From JABHIE01 sp964584805 (GTDB taxonomy: Bacteria > Planctomycetota > UBA1135), in the NCBI GenBank assembly GCA_964584805.1, contig CAZPAY010000010.1:1-64000 (forward strand): 64,000 nucleotides of DNA. Reading direction: 5' to 3'. The notes beneath the pieces are model-generated. The model did not search any database and was not told where the DNA came from. It worked only from the letters and a program-made list of their open reading frames with translations. The translations under genes and the position numbers were made by a program. This document shows positions 51,727 through 59,421 of this stretch, piece after piece (within the stretch, counting starts at the first letter, position 1; every line of letters begins with the position of its first letter).

Positions 51727-53273
51727 ATCAAACCTTAACTGAGACTGAAACCGTGACCGAAAATCGCATCCCCGTGCGCCGCGCCCTTTTGTCTGTTTTT
51801 TACAAAGATGGCATTGTTGAATTAGCAAAAGTTCTACATGAACAAGGCGCAGAATTGTTGTCGACCGGCGGCACAATGCGTGCTTTGATCGACGCTGGCT
51901 TGCCCGTGATTGAGGTGGCGGAATACACGGGCTTTCCAGAAATGATGGACGGCCGTGTAAAAACTTTGCACCCGATGATTCACGGGGGCCTGTTGGCTCG
52001 CCGCGATGATGATGGGCATGTGGCATCGATGAAAGAACACGGCATCGCTGCGATTGATTTGGTTTGCGTTAATCTTTACCCATTTGAAGAAACGGTCGCT
52101 GGCGGCGGAACGCGCGAAGAGATTATCGAAAAAATTGATATTGGCGGGCCGAGCATGTTGCGCTCTGCCGCAAAGAATCACGAGTCGGTTGCTGTGGTTT
52201 GCGACCCAAGTGATTACTTTGGGGTTGCAGATTCCATTCGGCAAGGAGGCACGACGCTATTACAGCGGCAGAATTTGGCGGCAAAGGTTTTTGCTTGCAC
52301 GGGTGAATACGATCAAGCCATTGGGCGATGGTTTGCCCAAGAAGCCGGTGCGAGTTTGCGCTATGGCGAAAACCCACACCAAAGCGCGGGCTTCTTCCCC
52401 GACGCGCGTCGCTTCGGTTTAGGCTCAGCCGAAGTTTTGCCCGGCGGCAAAGGCATGAGCTATAACAATTGGCTCGATTTAGATGGGGCAGTTGCAGCGG
52501 CTAACGACCTGCCGGTTCCGTCTGCCGTCGTGGTGAAGCACACCAACCCATGTGGGGCCGCGTTAGGCGAGTCAGCGGTCGAAGCTCTTTCCCGCGCCTG
52601 GGACGGCGACCCGCTAAGTGCATTTGGCTCGGTCATTGCAGTGCACGCTACTTTTGACTTGGCCTGTGCCGAATTGTTGGCCGCGCCTGGGCATTTTGTG
52701 GAAGTCATTGCCGCGCCTGAATTTGAGCCTTCGGCCATTGAGTGTTTGCGGAATGGCCCGAAATGGGGTCAAAATGTGCGATTGGTGCGTTTGCCCGAGA
52801 TGGGGGCGACGCGTAAGCAATCGGAGGGGCGCCGCGTTTGGGGCGGAACTTTGGTACAAGGCTCCGACGATATTTCAGCGTTCGAAGTCGAGTTGAACAT
52901 CGCTGGTGAAATCGCGATGCCGGCTGGCCGCGAAGACGACATCCGCCTTGCTCAAACATTGGCGAAACACTTAAAGTCAAACGCTGTTTGCCTCGTTAAT
53001 GATGGCATGTTGGTTGGCGCGGGTGCGGGTCAAATGAGTCGCGTGGATTCGAGTCGTATCGCGGTTGAGAAAGCAGGCGAGCGCGCCAAAGGCTCGGTTG
53101 CCGGCTCCGATGCGTTCTTCCCTTTTCCAGATGGCCCCGAATCATTGGCCGCCGGCGGCGTGATCGCCATTTGCCAACCAGGCGGCTCCATTAAAGACGG
53201 AGAAGTCACAGCAGCTTGCGATGTGAAAGAAGTTTGCATGATTCATACCGGCACGCGTCACTTTAAACATTAA
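51723..53273 (+). CDS. purH: Bifunctional AICAR transformylase / IMP cyclohydrolase
   Basis: 516 residues. N-terminal IMP cyclohydrolase (about 10-200): STGGTMRALIDAG, DGRVKTLHPMIHGGLLARR near 77-95. C-terminal AICAR formyltransferase: SLRYGENPHQSAGFF near 215-229, KGMSYNNWLDLDGA, VVKHTNPCGAA near 258-268 and SDAFFPFPDG near 462-471 with the catalytic Lys-His region. It performs the last two steps of purine synthesis. It overlaps prfB by 4 bp. Confidence 0.97.
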   Translation: MNQTLTETETVTENRIPVRRALLSVFYKDGIVELAKVLHEQGAELLSTGGTMRALIDAGLPVIEVAEYTGFPEMMDGRVKTLHPMIHGGLLARRDDDGHVASMKEHGIAAIDLVCVNLYPFEETVAGGGTREEIIEKIDIGGPSMLRSAAKNHESVAVVCDPSDYFGVADSIRQGGTTLLQRQNLAAKVFACTGEYDQAIGRWFAQEAGASLRYGENPHQSAGFFPDARRFGLGSAEVLPGGKGMSYNNWLDLDGAVAAANDLPVPSAVVVKHTNPCGAALGESAVEALSRAWDGDPLSAFGSVIAVHATFDLACAELLAAPGHFVEVIAAPEFEPSAIECLRNGPKWGQNVRLVRLPEMGATRKQSEGRRVWGGTLVQGSDDISAFEVELNIAGEIAMPAGREDDIRLAQTLAKHLKSNAVCLVNDGMLVGAGAGQMSRVDSSRIAVEKAGERAKGSVAGSDAFFPFPDGPESLAAGGVIAICQPGGSIKDGEVTAACDVKEVCMIHTGTRHFKH

Positions 53274-53283
53274 AATCACATCC

Positions 53284-54198
53284 GTGGCAACAAAGTTTCA
53301 ATGCGAGTTATCTTGGTCTGCATCACGGGCCAAAGAGTTTGATCGGTGCAAGCGCGAGTATTGGTACAACCGCTATGCGTCGTGGGGCTGGTGGACGGAA
53401 AAACCAAGGGGCGATAAGTATGAATTTATGATTCATAAAAACCTTACTGGCTTGGCCGCGTTTACAGGCACTTGCATGCACGATGCCATCGAACATTGGT
53501 TTCAATTAAAAGCGGCTGGCACAGTAATGACCGCAAACGAATTGTATGAAGATGCCGTCGAGCGTTTCCGCGAAGGCTGGCGCATTTCAAATGACGGCTG
53601 GCAGGCTCAGCCCAACAAAATGGTGCATCTTTATGATCATCACTACGCGATTTCGATTAGCAAAGAGCGTGCGGAAAAAATGCGCGAGTTGCTTGAGCGT
53701 TCGGCGCATTACTTTTGTGAGCACGATGATTTAATTCCCGTGCGAGAAGCGGCCGTCGAAAACTGGCTCTCTGTAGAAAGCATGGATACTTACTCCTACA
53801 TTGGCACAAAGGTTTATGCGGTGCCAGACTTCGCTTATTCAGATGGCGAGAAGGTTCATGTATGGGATTGGAAAACAGGCACGCCTCGGAAAGATGACGA
53901 ATTCCAACTGCGCACCTACGCTTTATACGCGTGCGAAAAATGGTCGACAGACCCTGAAGACATTGTTTTGCACGCGTCCTACTTGGCCAAGGGCGAAACC
54001 CGCCCTATTTCCTCAACAATCGAAGATTTGTCGCTTACTCAAGATATTATGTCTTCTGGTATTCGCGACATGATGGATGTCCATTATGACCCCGATGTCG
54101 ATGACCTTATGATGGAAAACTGGCCGGCCAATGGCGATGAGCAAGCATGCCGCTGGTGTAATTTCCGTGGAGTTTGCGAAAAGGGCAAAGAACTATGA
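53284..54198 (+). CDS. PD-(D/E)XK nuclease with Cas4/AddB-like Fe-S cysteines
   Basis: 304 residues from GTG. Nuclease core: VPDFAYSDGEKVHVWDWKTGTP near 187-207 (Asp and the D-x-K active-site pair) and Q-x3-YALYA near 213-220. Cysteine at 22 (DRCKREYWY) and three near the C-terminus (CRWCNFRGVC, C-x2-C-x5-C) match the four-cysteine Fe-S staple of Cas4, AddB and Dna2 nucleases. No cas genes, CRISPR array or helicase is nearby, so it is probably a stand-alone DNA nuclease of the RecB-like type. ATG of the next gene overlaps its stop. Confidence 0.85.
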   Translation: MATKFQCELSWSASRAKEFDRCKREYWYNRYASWGWWTEKPRGDKYEFMIHKNLTGLAAFTGTCMHDAIEHWFQLKAAGTVMTANELYEDAVERFREGWRISNDGWQAQPNKMVHLYDHHYAISISKERAEKMRELLERSAHYFCEHDDLIPVREAAVENWLSVESMDTYSYIGTKVYAVPDFAYSDGEKVHVWDWKTGTPRKDDEFQLRTYALYACEKWSTDPEDIVLHASYLAKGETRPISSTIEDLSLTQDIMSSGIRDMMDVHYDPDVDDLMMENWPANGDEQACRWCNFRGVCEKGKEL

Positions 54199-55469
54199 TG
54201 AAACATTATTCTGTGTGGGTAGCCGAACACGGTGGGCTTTGGCTTGAATTAGGCGCTCTATTTGTTGCAGGGCTACTGCTTAGTTTTATTGCGAAGCGTT
54301 TTTTGCTTAGCTTGGTTGAGGCGGCCGCAAAACGCACCAAAAGCGCATGGGATGACGAGCTGGTCGCGGCTCAAGTGTTTTCTCGCCTTGCTTCTTTTGC
54401 CTTGCCCGTTGTTATTTTTGTTGGGCTTCGGTTTTTAGATGAGGCCGCGAGCGGCTCCATGGCGATTGATGCCGCAACGCCATCCACAGCGCTTGTGATT
54501 CGTATTTGGGTTTTACGCTTTTTACAGGTTTGGATGGTTTGGGTTGGCATTCGCGTCATTGACGCTTTACTTAACGCTGTCGTTTCTGTTTGGAATCACG
54601 ACGAGGCCAACCGCACTCGACCGATTCGCGCCTATGCACAGGTCGTCAAAATTATCGCTTGGCTTTTCGCCGTTATCTTGGCAATCAGTTTCTTGATGGA
54701 CCAGTCGCCCTGGGCCTTGCTTGGAGGCTTGGCGGGCGCAATGACCATTTTGTTATTGGTGTTTAAAGACTCCATCATGGGCTTCGTTGCATCGGTTCAA
54801 CTTTCCAATTACGACTTGGTGCGTGTTGGCGATTGGATTGAAGTACCGAGTTACGGCGCTGACGGCGATGTGCTTGAGGTGAGTTTGCATACCGTAAAAG
54901 TGCAAAATTGGGATAAGACCATTACGACCCTACCGACAACAGCTTTGGTTACGGGTGGTTTTAAAAACTGGCGTGGCATGAGTGAATCGGGTGGCCGCCG
55001 CATCAAGCGGAGCATTTCTTTGGATATGCGCAGCGTTAAATTCGTCGACGAAACGATGCTTGCGAAATTGAAGAAAATCAATTTCATTCAAGAATATTTG
55101 AACCGCAAAGTTGATGAGGTGGGTCTTTGGAATAAAGAGCAAAACATTGACGAGTCGAGCCTTGTTAACGGCCGCCGCTTGACCAACCTTGGTACCTTTC
55201 GTGCCTACATTGAGTTTTATTTACAAAACCACCCCAACATCAGCAAAGAAATGACCTTTTTGGTGAGGCAGTTACCTCCCAATGAAAAGGGTGTGCCGAT
55301 TCAGCTTTATGTATTCTCTACCGAAAAGCGTTGGGTGCAATACGAAGCCATCATTTCAGATGTGTTCGACCACATTATTGCGGTTATCCCGGAATTTGAG
55401 CTGCGCGTTTTCCAAAATCCAACTGGTGCAGATTTTCATCGACTCATATCAGCGGAAAAACATGAATAG
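54195..55469 (+). CDS. MscS-family mechanosensitive channel
   Basis: 424 residues. Four to five membrane helices in the first 200 residues, then the MscS pore-lining helix region GGLAGAMTILLLVFKDSIMGFVAS near 178-201, and the beta-domain (VRVGDWIEVPSYGADGDVLEVSLHTV near 213-238) followed by a C-terminal cytoplasmic domain. Layout resembles the longer YbdG/YnaI-type channels. It opens on membrane tension. The stop codon overlaps the next gene by 8 bp. Confidence 0.9.
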   Translation: MMKHYSVWVAEHGGLWLELGALFVAGLLLSFIAKRFLLSLVEAAAKRTKSAWDDELVAAQVFSRLASFALPVVIFVGLRFLDEAASGSMAIDAATPSTALVIRIWVLRFLQVWMVWVGIRVIDALLNAVVSVWNHDEANRTRPIRAYAQVVKIIAWLFAVILAISFLMDQSPWALLGGLAGAMTILLLVFKDSIMGFVASVQLSNYDLVRVGDWIEVPSYGADGDVLEVSLHTVKVQNWDKTITTLPTTALVTGGFKNWRGMSESGGRRIKRSISLDMRSVKFVDETMLAKLKKINFIQEYLNRKVDEVGLWNKEQNIDESSLVNGRRLTNLGTFRAYIEFYLQNHPNISKEMTFLVRQLPPNEKGVPIQLYVFSTEKRWVQYEAIISDVFDHIIAVIPEFELRVFQNPTGADFHRLISAEKHE

Positions 55470-57135
55470 AGCCACGCGATTTCATCTCCTTATTGCACTA
55501 GTCGTTGCTTGCTGTGCATCATCGGCCGCCGCCCAAAAGGTAGGAAGCAAATATTATGAAGACTCTGCAAATAGTTATAAATTCAAGCCACTGAAAGATT
55601 GGAATAACATTCCGGTCAAACCAGATTTGGCGGGGCGAGGCGTTATCGCAAGATTTGCTGCCGAAAAAGAACTCAATGTAAGACTGCCAGGGAATCAGAT
55701 TGTTTCCTCCCCGACGGCCCTTTACATTCTTCGCTTTGAATTGACCCAAGCAGCTATCACGGGTGAATCTTCAGGAGGCCTGCGAGCTAAAATGCAAAAA
55801 CCACTTGTGTCTGACGAAAGGCTTAAAAAGGTGTTGCCCGCATTAGCGCCGATACAAGATTGGAAAACAGCGTTTGAGAAGCCCTTTTTGGAGGCAGAGC
55901 AGGAAAAAATTCGAAAAGGTTTTTATGCGGAACATGTTATCTACTCTGGGCCAAGCGGATACGGCGCGGATGTGTTCGTTGATTGCTGGACCCTTCCGAT
56001 GGGTAGCTTTGAGCTCTGTTTTGTTTACATTCTCCCCGACCAGGAAAAGAAGAATAAGAAGTGGTTTGCTGCGTATAAAAAATCAATTAAAGGCATTAAG
56101 GTCGTTGAACAAACGGCTGCAATCGCCGTTGTGGGTCAACAAGGCACCTATGAAGAACAGTTTGAATATCACAAGACTCTTTCCGAAAAAGTAAGTGGAT
56201 GGACCGCGCATCCGACTCCAGGCAAGCAATACATTATTAAGACCTCGTCAGACGATAAGAATTTCATTAATAATGTAATCACACGCCTAGAGCAATCTCG
56301 AAAAGTATTTGAGCGTGATTTCCCGCCTTCGAGCGAAATGACACATGTTTCTGTTGTGCGCTTGTGCAAAAACAGAGATGAATTTAGCAAATACGGAAAC
56401 ACGAGTCCCGGGGTCGCGGGTTATTTCAATCCCGGCTCAACAGAGCTTGTTCTTTACGACTCTAAAAATCGTGATCGCCGCGAAACACTAGCCGTGATGA
56501 GCCACGAGGCCTTTCATCAGTATTGCCATTTTTTATTCGACCAGTCGGCAGCACACCGATGGTTCGATGAGGGGCATGGCGACTATTACGGTAGCTTTGA
56601 ATTTAAGGGCAGCCGCGCCAAGGCAACGGCTCATATGCCGGGTGGGCTCGACCGTTTTCAGGGCATCAAGACAATGGTGCGAGAGGAAACATATAAGCCG
56701 TTGGTTGTGCATTTAAACTCAGATCATCCAACTTGGCAAAACCAAGGGCCTGGCAATACATCTTGTTATGAGCAGTCTTGGTCGATTGTATATATGTTGC
56801 GCCAAGGTGCGCTTGGGAAGCTCTCAAAGAAGGTTTGGAAAAAGGAATATTCTGAAATCATCCCAAACTATATTCGAGTGCTAAACAAAGGTTTTGCGGC
56901 CGCCTACGCCAAGATGCGCCTTGAGGCGGAAGAAGAGCAAGCGCGGCTTGATCCTAAAAAAGACTTTAAAGAATGGAAGCGTTTTGAGGAAATACGGGCG
57001 CGGCCGTCAGGCTGGCTTAAGGTTGCGGATCGCGACAAAATTTGGAAAGATGCAATGGATGCATCGTGGGGGCAAATCGATCTCGATGAATTCGAAGCAG
57101 CTTGGTTATTGTTTGTCAGGAAGTATTTAAAGTAA
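55462..57135 (+). CDS. Secreted gluzincin-type metallopeptidase (DUF1570/peptidase-MA-like)
   Basis: 557 residues from ATG. Signal peptide (about 1-24, cleaved after SAAA-Q), an N-terminal domain of about 230 residues, and a peptidase domain with MSHEAFHQYCHF near 349-360 (HExxH) and AHRWFDEGHGDYYGSF near 369-384 (second ligand Glu). The C-terminal helical region ends WGQIDLDEFEAAWLLFVRKYLK-type, with LDEFEAAWLLFVRKYL. Expected to act in the periplasm or outside; the substrate is unknown. The fragment immediately downstream on the other strand encodes a related peptidase C-terminus. Confidence 0.8.
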   Translation: MNRATRFHLLIALVVACCASSAAAQKVGSKYYEDSANSYKFKPLKDWNNIPVKPDLAGRGVIARFAAEKELNVRLPGNQIVSSPTALYILRFELTQAAITGESSGGLRAKMQKPLVSDERLKKVLPALAPIQDWKTAFEKPFLEAEQEKIRKGFYAEHVIYSGPSGYGADVFVDCWTLPMGSFELCFVYILPDQEKKNKKWFAAYKKSIKGIKVVEQTAAIAVVGQQGTYEEQFEYHKTLSEKVSGWTAHPTPGKQYIIKTSSDDKNFINNVITRLEQSRKVFERDFPPSSEMTHVSVVRLCKNRDEFSKYGNTSPGVAGYFNPGSTELVLYDSKNRDRRETLAVMSHEAFHQYCHFLFDQSAAHRWFDEGHGDYYGSFEFKGSRAKATAHMPGGLDRFQGIKTMVREETYKPLVVHLNSDHPTWQNQGPGNTSCYEQSWSIVYMLRQGALGKLSKKVWKKEYSEIIPNYIRVLNKGFAAAYAKMRLEAEEEQARLDPKKDFKEWKRFEEIRARPSGWLKVADRDKIWKDAMDASWGQIDLDEFEAAWLLFVRKYLK

Positions 57136-57147
57136 TAACTTTCTGGG

Positions 57148-57536
57148 CTATTTGCGCAAGTATTTCACCCATTCGGCCTCAAACCCGTCCAAGTTGATGC
57201 CATAAATGCTTTGAATCACCCGCTCAATTCCCAAAAGATCGTTCGGGCGCAGTTTTCCAATTTTGGCAATGAACTCTTTTAAGTCACCAGCTTTTTTTGC
57301 AAAAGGCTTGTCAGAGCCATAAACTCCCGAAAAGGGACTTGGTTCTTGGCGCGCGCGGCATTCCGCGCAAAAGCCTTCCGTTCATTTTTCGTCGAACACA
57401 TACATTCGGCAGCGCCCTCCTGAAACCGTGAGCCACCACCGCTTAAATGCAGTCGACTTTTAAAAATCTGATGCGTTGCCTCATGGATGTGGACGGGGTC
57501 AGCGGGCGCATCGTAGCGCGTTTGGTGCTCAATCAA
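57148..57536 (-). pseudogene. Frameshifted gluzincin peptidase fragment (or -1 frameshift gene)
   Basis: Frame 1 (from TTG 57536) encodes HIHEATHQIF near residue 18-27 and GGGSRFQEGAAEC, the HExxH and second Glu of a DUF1570-like peptidase, and stops at TAA 57279. A shift of -1 at the run of seven A (minus strand, 57298-57292) joins it to frame 2, which continues GDLKEFIAKIGKL and ends DLDGFEAEW-type (LDGFEAEWVKYLRK), the same ending as the 557-residue peptidase. Joined, the product would be about 129 residues; it lacks the N-terminal half. Either a degraded gene, or a slippage gene, since the site reads A-AAA-AAG. One extra A would also repair it. Confidence 0.65.
57291..57297 (-). other. 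Slippery heptamer A_AAA_AAG
   Basis: On the minus strand the zero-frame codons CAA AAA AAG form the canonical -1 slippery heptamer used by dnaX. The zero-frame stop TAA follows 9 nt later, and the -1 frame restores the conserved peptidase C-terminus. I see no obvious downstream stem-loop, so real use is uncertain. Confidence 0.4.
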
Positions 57537-57544
57537 TCTTGAGT

Positions 57545-57871
57545 TTATGCCCCAGCCAATTCACTCTCTTCGGATTTAGCAGCGAGCAAAGGCATCGAGG
57601 CGCGGATCGCGGCTGCGCGACGGCGAAGGCCACGCACCTGTGATCTCTCGCGCATCAAGTAGCGGGGGTAATCACGCGTGATTGCTTCGACAGCATCTTG
57701 AAAGTCAAACTCGTCGTCGCAGTCGGCATCAAGCCCGCCTAATTCGGCAAGCAGATATTGGTAACAGCCTTCGTCGAGGACGGCTTCTTCGATCACGGCT
57801 TCGCGAGAGGCCCATTCGCGAGAAAACGCGGGCTCATTCTTTGGGAAAAAGAAGATGGTGACAGGGTTCAT
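57545..57871 (-). CDS. Hypothetical small acidic/helical protein
   Basis: 108 residues from ATG, starting NPVTIFFFPKNEPAFSREWASREAV and rich in Glu, Asp and Ala in its middle (GGLDADCDDEFDFQDAVEAI near 45-64), with an Arg-rich segment after it (RERSQVRGLRRRAAAIR). No signal peptide and no known family. A GAGAACC-type leader (GGAGAACCTCCATG region) gives a Shine-Dalgarno AGGAG-like element 5 to 10 nt before the ATG. The upstream 200 bp contain only a short hairpin (CAGGC/GCCTG near 57902) and no gene. Confidence 0.6.
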   Translation of the reverse strand: MNPVTIFFFPKNEPAFSREWASREAVIEEAVLDEGCYQYLLAELGGLDADCDDEFDFQDAVEAITRDYPRYLMRERSQVRGLRRRAAAIRASMPLLAAKSEESELAGA

Positions 57872-58074
57872 GGAGGTTCTCCTATTTGTAATTATTTTTT
57901 TGGCAGGCGACTATGCCTGAAGGGTTTTAAAAAAATCGCGTGTGGCAATTGTTGTTCAACTCTTGTTAAACCCTGCAAAAGCAATAACGAAGTGTCGGCT
58001 CGGAGAAAACCGAAAATAGGGCGGTAAATTGCCTTCCCAGGCGGTGGATAGGGCGTAATAATTCACTTAATCTC

Positions 58075-59409
58075 GTGAAAAACTTGCACCGCTCGTCCCT
58101 TTTTCTCTGCTTGCCGTTGGTCGTTTCCTGCGGTGACTCAACTGAAAAAGCGCCAGATACACTTTCTATTTACAAAGCCGCAAATCTGACATCCGAAGCT
58201 TTCGAGAACACTAATTTTGACGCAAATATCGAGATTAATCTTACCGTTGCAAAAATCATGGGGGTTCAGCCAGCCTCGCTAACCATCCCCGCGCAAATAT
58301 CTGTTGGCGAAGATGGCTTCGACGCGGTTCTTTTCATAAGTGAAATGGACTTGCCGCAAACGGCCTTGCCCGTACCACCTTCCGTCCTCGATGCGGCGGC
58401 AAAAGCAGACCTGCGCATCACAGCGTCTGAGAATTCCGGTTTTGTCGCATCGCCCGCCGAGCCAGGCGCCTGGGAAGAGGGGGGCTATTACATTAACCCC
58501 AAGACTTTTCAAATCGCGAAAGATGCACTTTCGGAATTTATGGCCAACCATTTTATGGAGGAGCTCTTGGGTGATGAGTCTCCAGATGGCGCTCAATTCA
58601 ATCCGAGCAACAGCGTGCCCTACATCGAGGCCATAGCGGCTGAAAAAATCACAAAAGAAGAAGCCACCGCGCTTTTTATGAAAGAAATCTTTCGGCGGGT
58701 TCGCTTGAGCCCCGCTTCATTGCCCGACGGCCGGCTTCGCTATTCCGCGAACCTCATTCCGCTCGCGCAAGAAGTCATAAAAGAAGCCCTTGTGGCTATC
58801 GAAAAGCAAGAATCGTTAAAAGAGCAAACGAAGCGCGCCTTGTATCAGCCACTCCTATCGATTCTGTCGAAGCCCCTCTTTTTTGACGCCATCCTCTCCA
58901 TCGATTGGCTGCCGCGAGAGAGCGGAACTCTTTTCCCAACGGGTCTAGCCCTTACGATTCAATGCGCGGATGAAGAAACGGTATTAACTTCTTTGGATTA
59001 CATCTTTGACAGATGGCAGAGATTCATATCGCACGAAGATGCCGTTTTCTTGCAGGCGGACGGAGCCCCAGCAGCGAGCATGTTTGGGTTTGGCCCAAAC
59101 TTTAGAGCCATGCTTGAGCTTCAGTGGCAAAAAGCCCAATCTTCGGCTACAGAGGGGGCAAAGTTTTCTAAGCAGGCAAGTGAAATTGACCGCCCGTTTT
59201 ACGCCAGGGCCATTGCCGATAGCAGAGCTTCATTGAGTTTCTCTTTAAAGCAACTGGAGTTCAGAGCGGCTCAGCCGGGCATCTTTGATTTCTCCGAAGA
59301 TCGAATTATTCACGCAATAGACATCAGCGCACTCGCGGCCAATATGCCGTTATTGCTCGAGTGGGTTATTGCTGCCGAAGATTCTTCCGAAGACGACCTG
59401 GCTTTTTAG
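58075..59409 (+). CDS. Hypothetical lipoprotein
   Basis: 444 residues from GTG. Signal peptide with lipobox LVVSC near residue 19. The mature part shows alternating strands and helices without catalytic motifs; residues 120-220 contain long amphipathic helices, and the C-terminus ends in an acidic stretch closing with Asp-Asp-Leu-Ala-Phe. The plan (lipoprotein, large mixed domain, acidic Phe-ending tail) recalls the 605-residue lipoprotein at 28248-30065, but no sequence homology is claimed. It is convergent with the fatty-acid gene. Confidence 0.65.
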   Translation: MKNLHRSSLFLCLPLVVSCGDSTEKAPDTLSIYKAANLTSEAFENTNFDANIEINLTVAKIMGVQPASLTIPAQISVGEDGFDAVLFISEMDLPQTALPVPPSVLDAAAKADLRITASENSGFVASPAEPGAWEEGGYYINPKTFQIAKDALSEFMANHFMEELLGDESPDGAQFNPSNSVPYIEAIAAEKITKEEATALFMKEIFRRVRLSPASLPDGRLRYSANLIPLAQEVIKEALVAIEKQESLKEQTKRALYQPLLSILSKPLFFDAILSIDWLPRESGTLFPTGLALTIQCADEETVLTSLDYIFDRWQRFISHEDAVFLQADGAPAASMFGFGPNFRAMLELQWQKAQSSATEGAKFSKQASEIDRPFYARAIADSRASLSFSLKQLEFRAAQPGIFDFSEDRIIHAIDISALAANMPLLLEWVIAAEDSSEDDLAF

Positions 59410-59421
59410 TTAAGCGTTGCC

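Noticed and set aside
57361..57420. In-frame TGA in the alternative frame of the peptidase fragment as a second selenocysteine
   Set aside because: Frame 1 explains the conserved residues here better, and another stop (TAA) lies upstream in the alternative frame, so Sec recoding is not needed.
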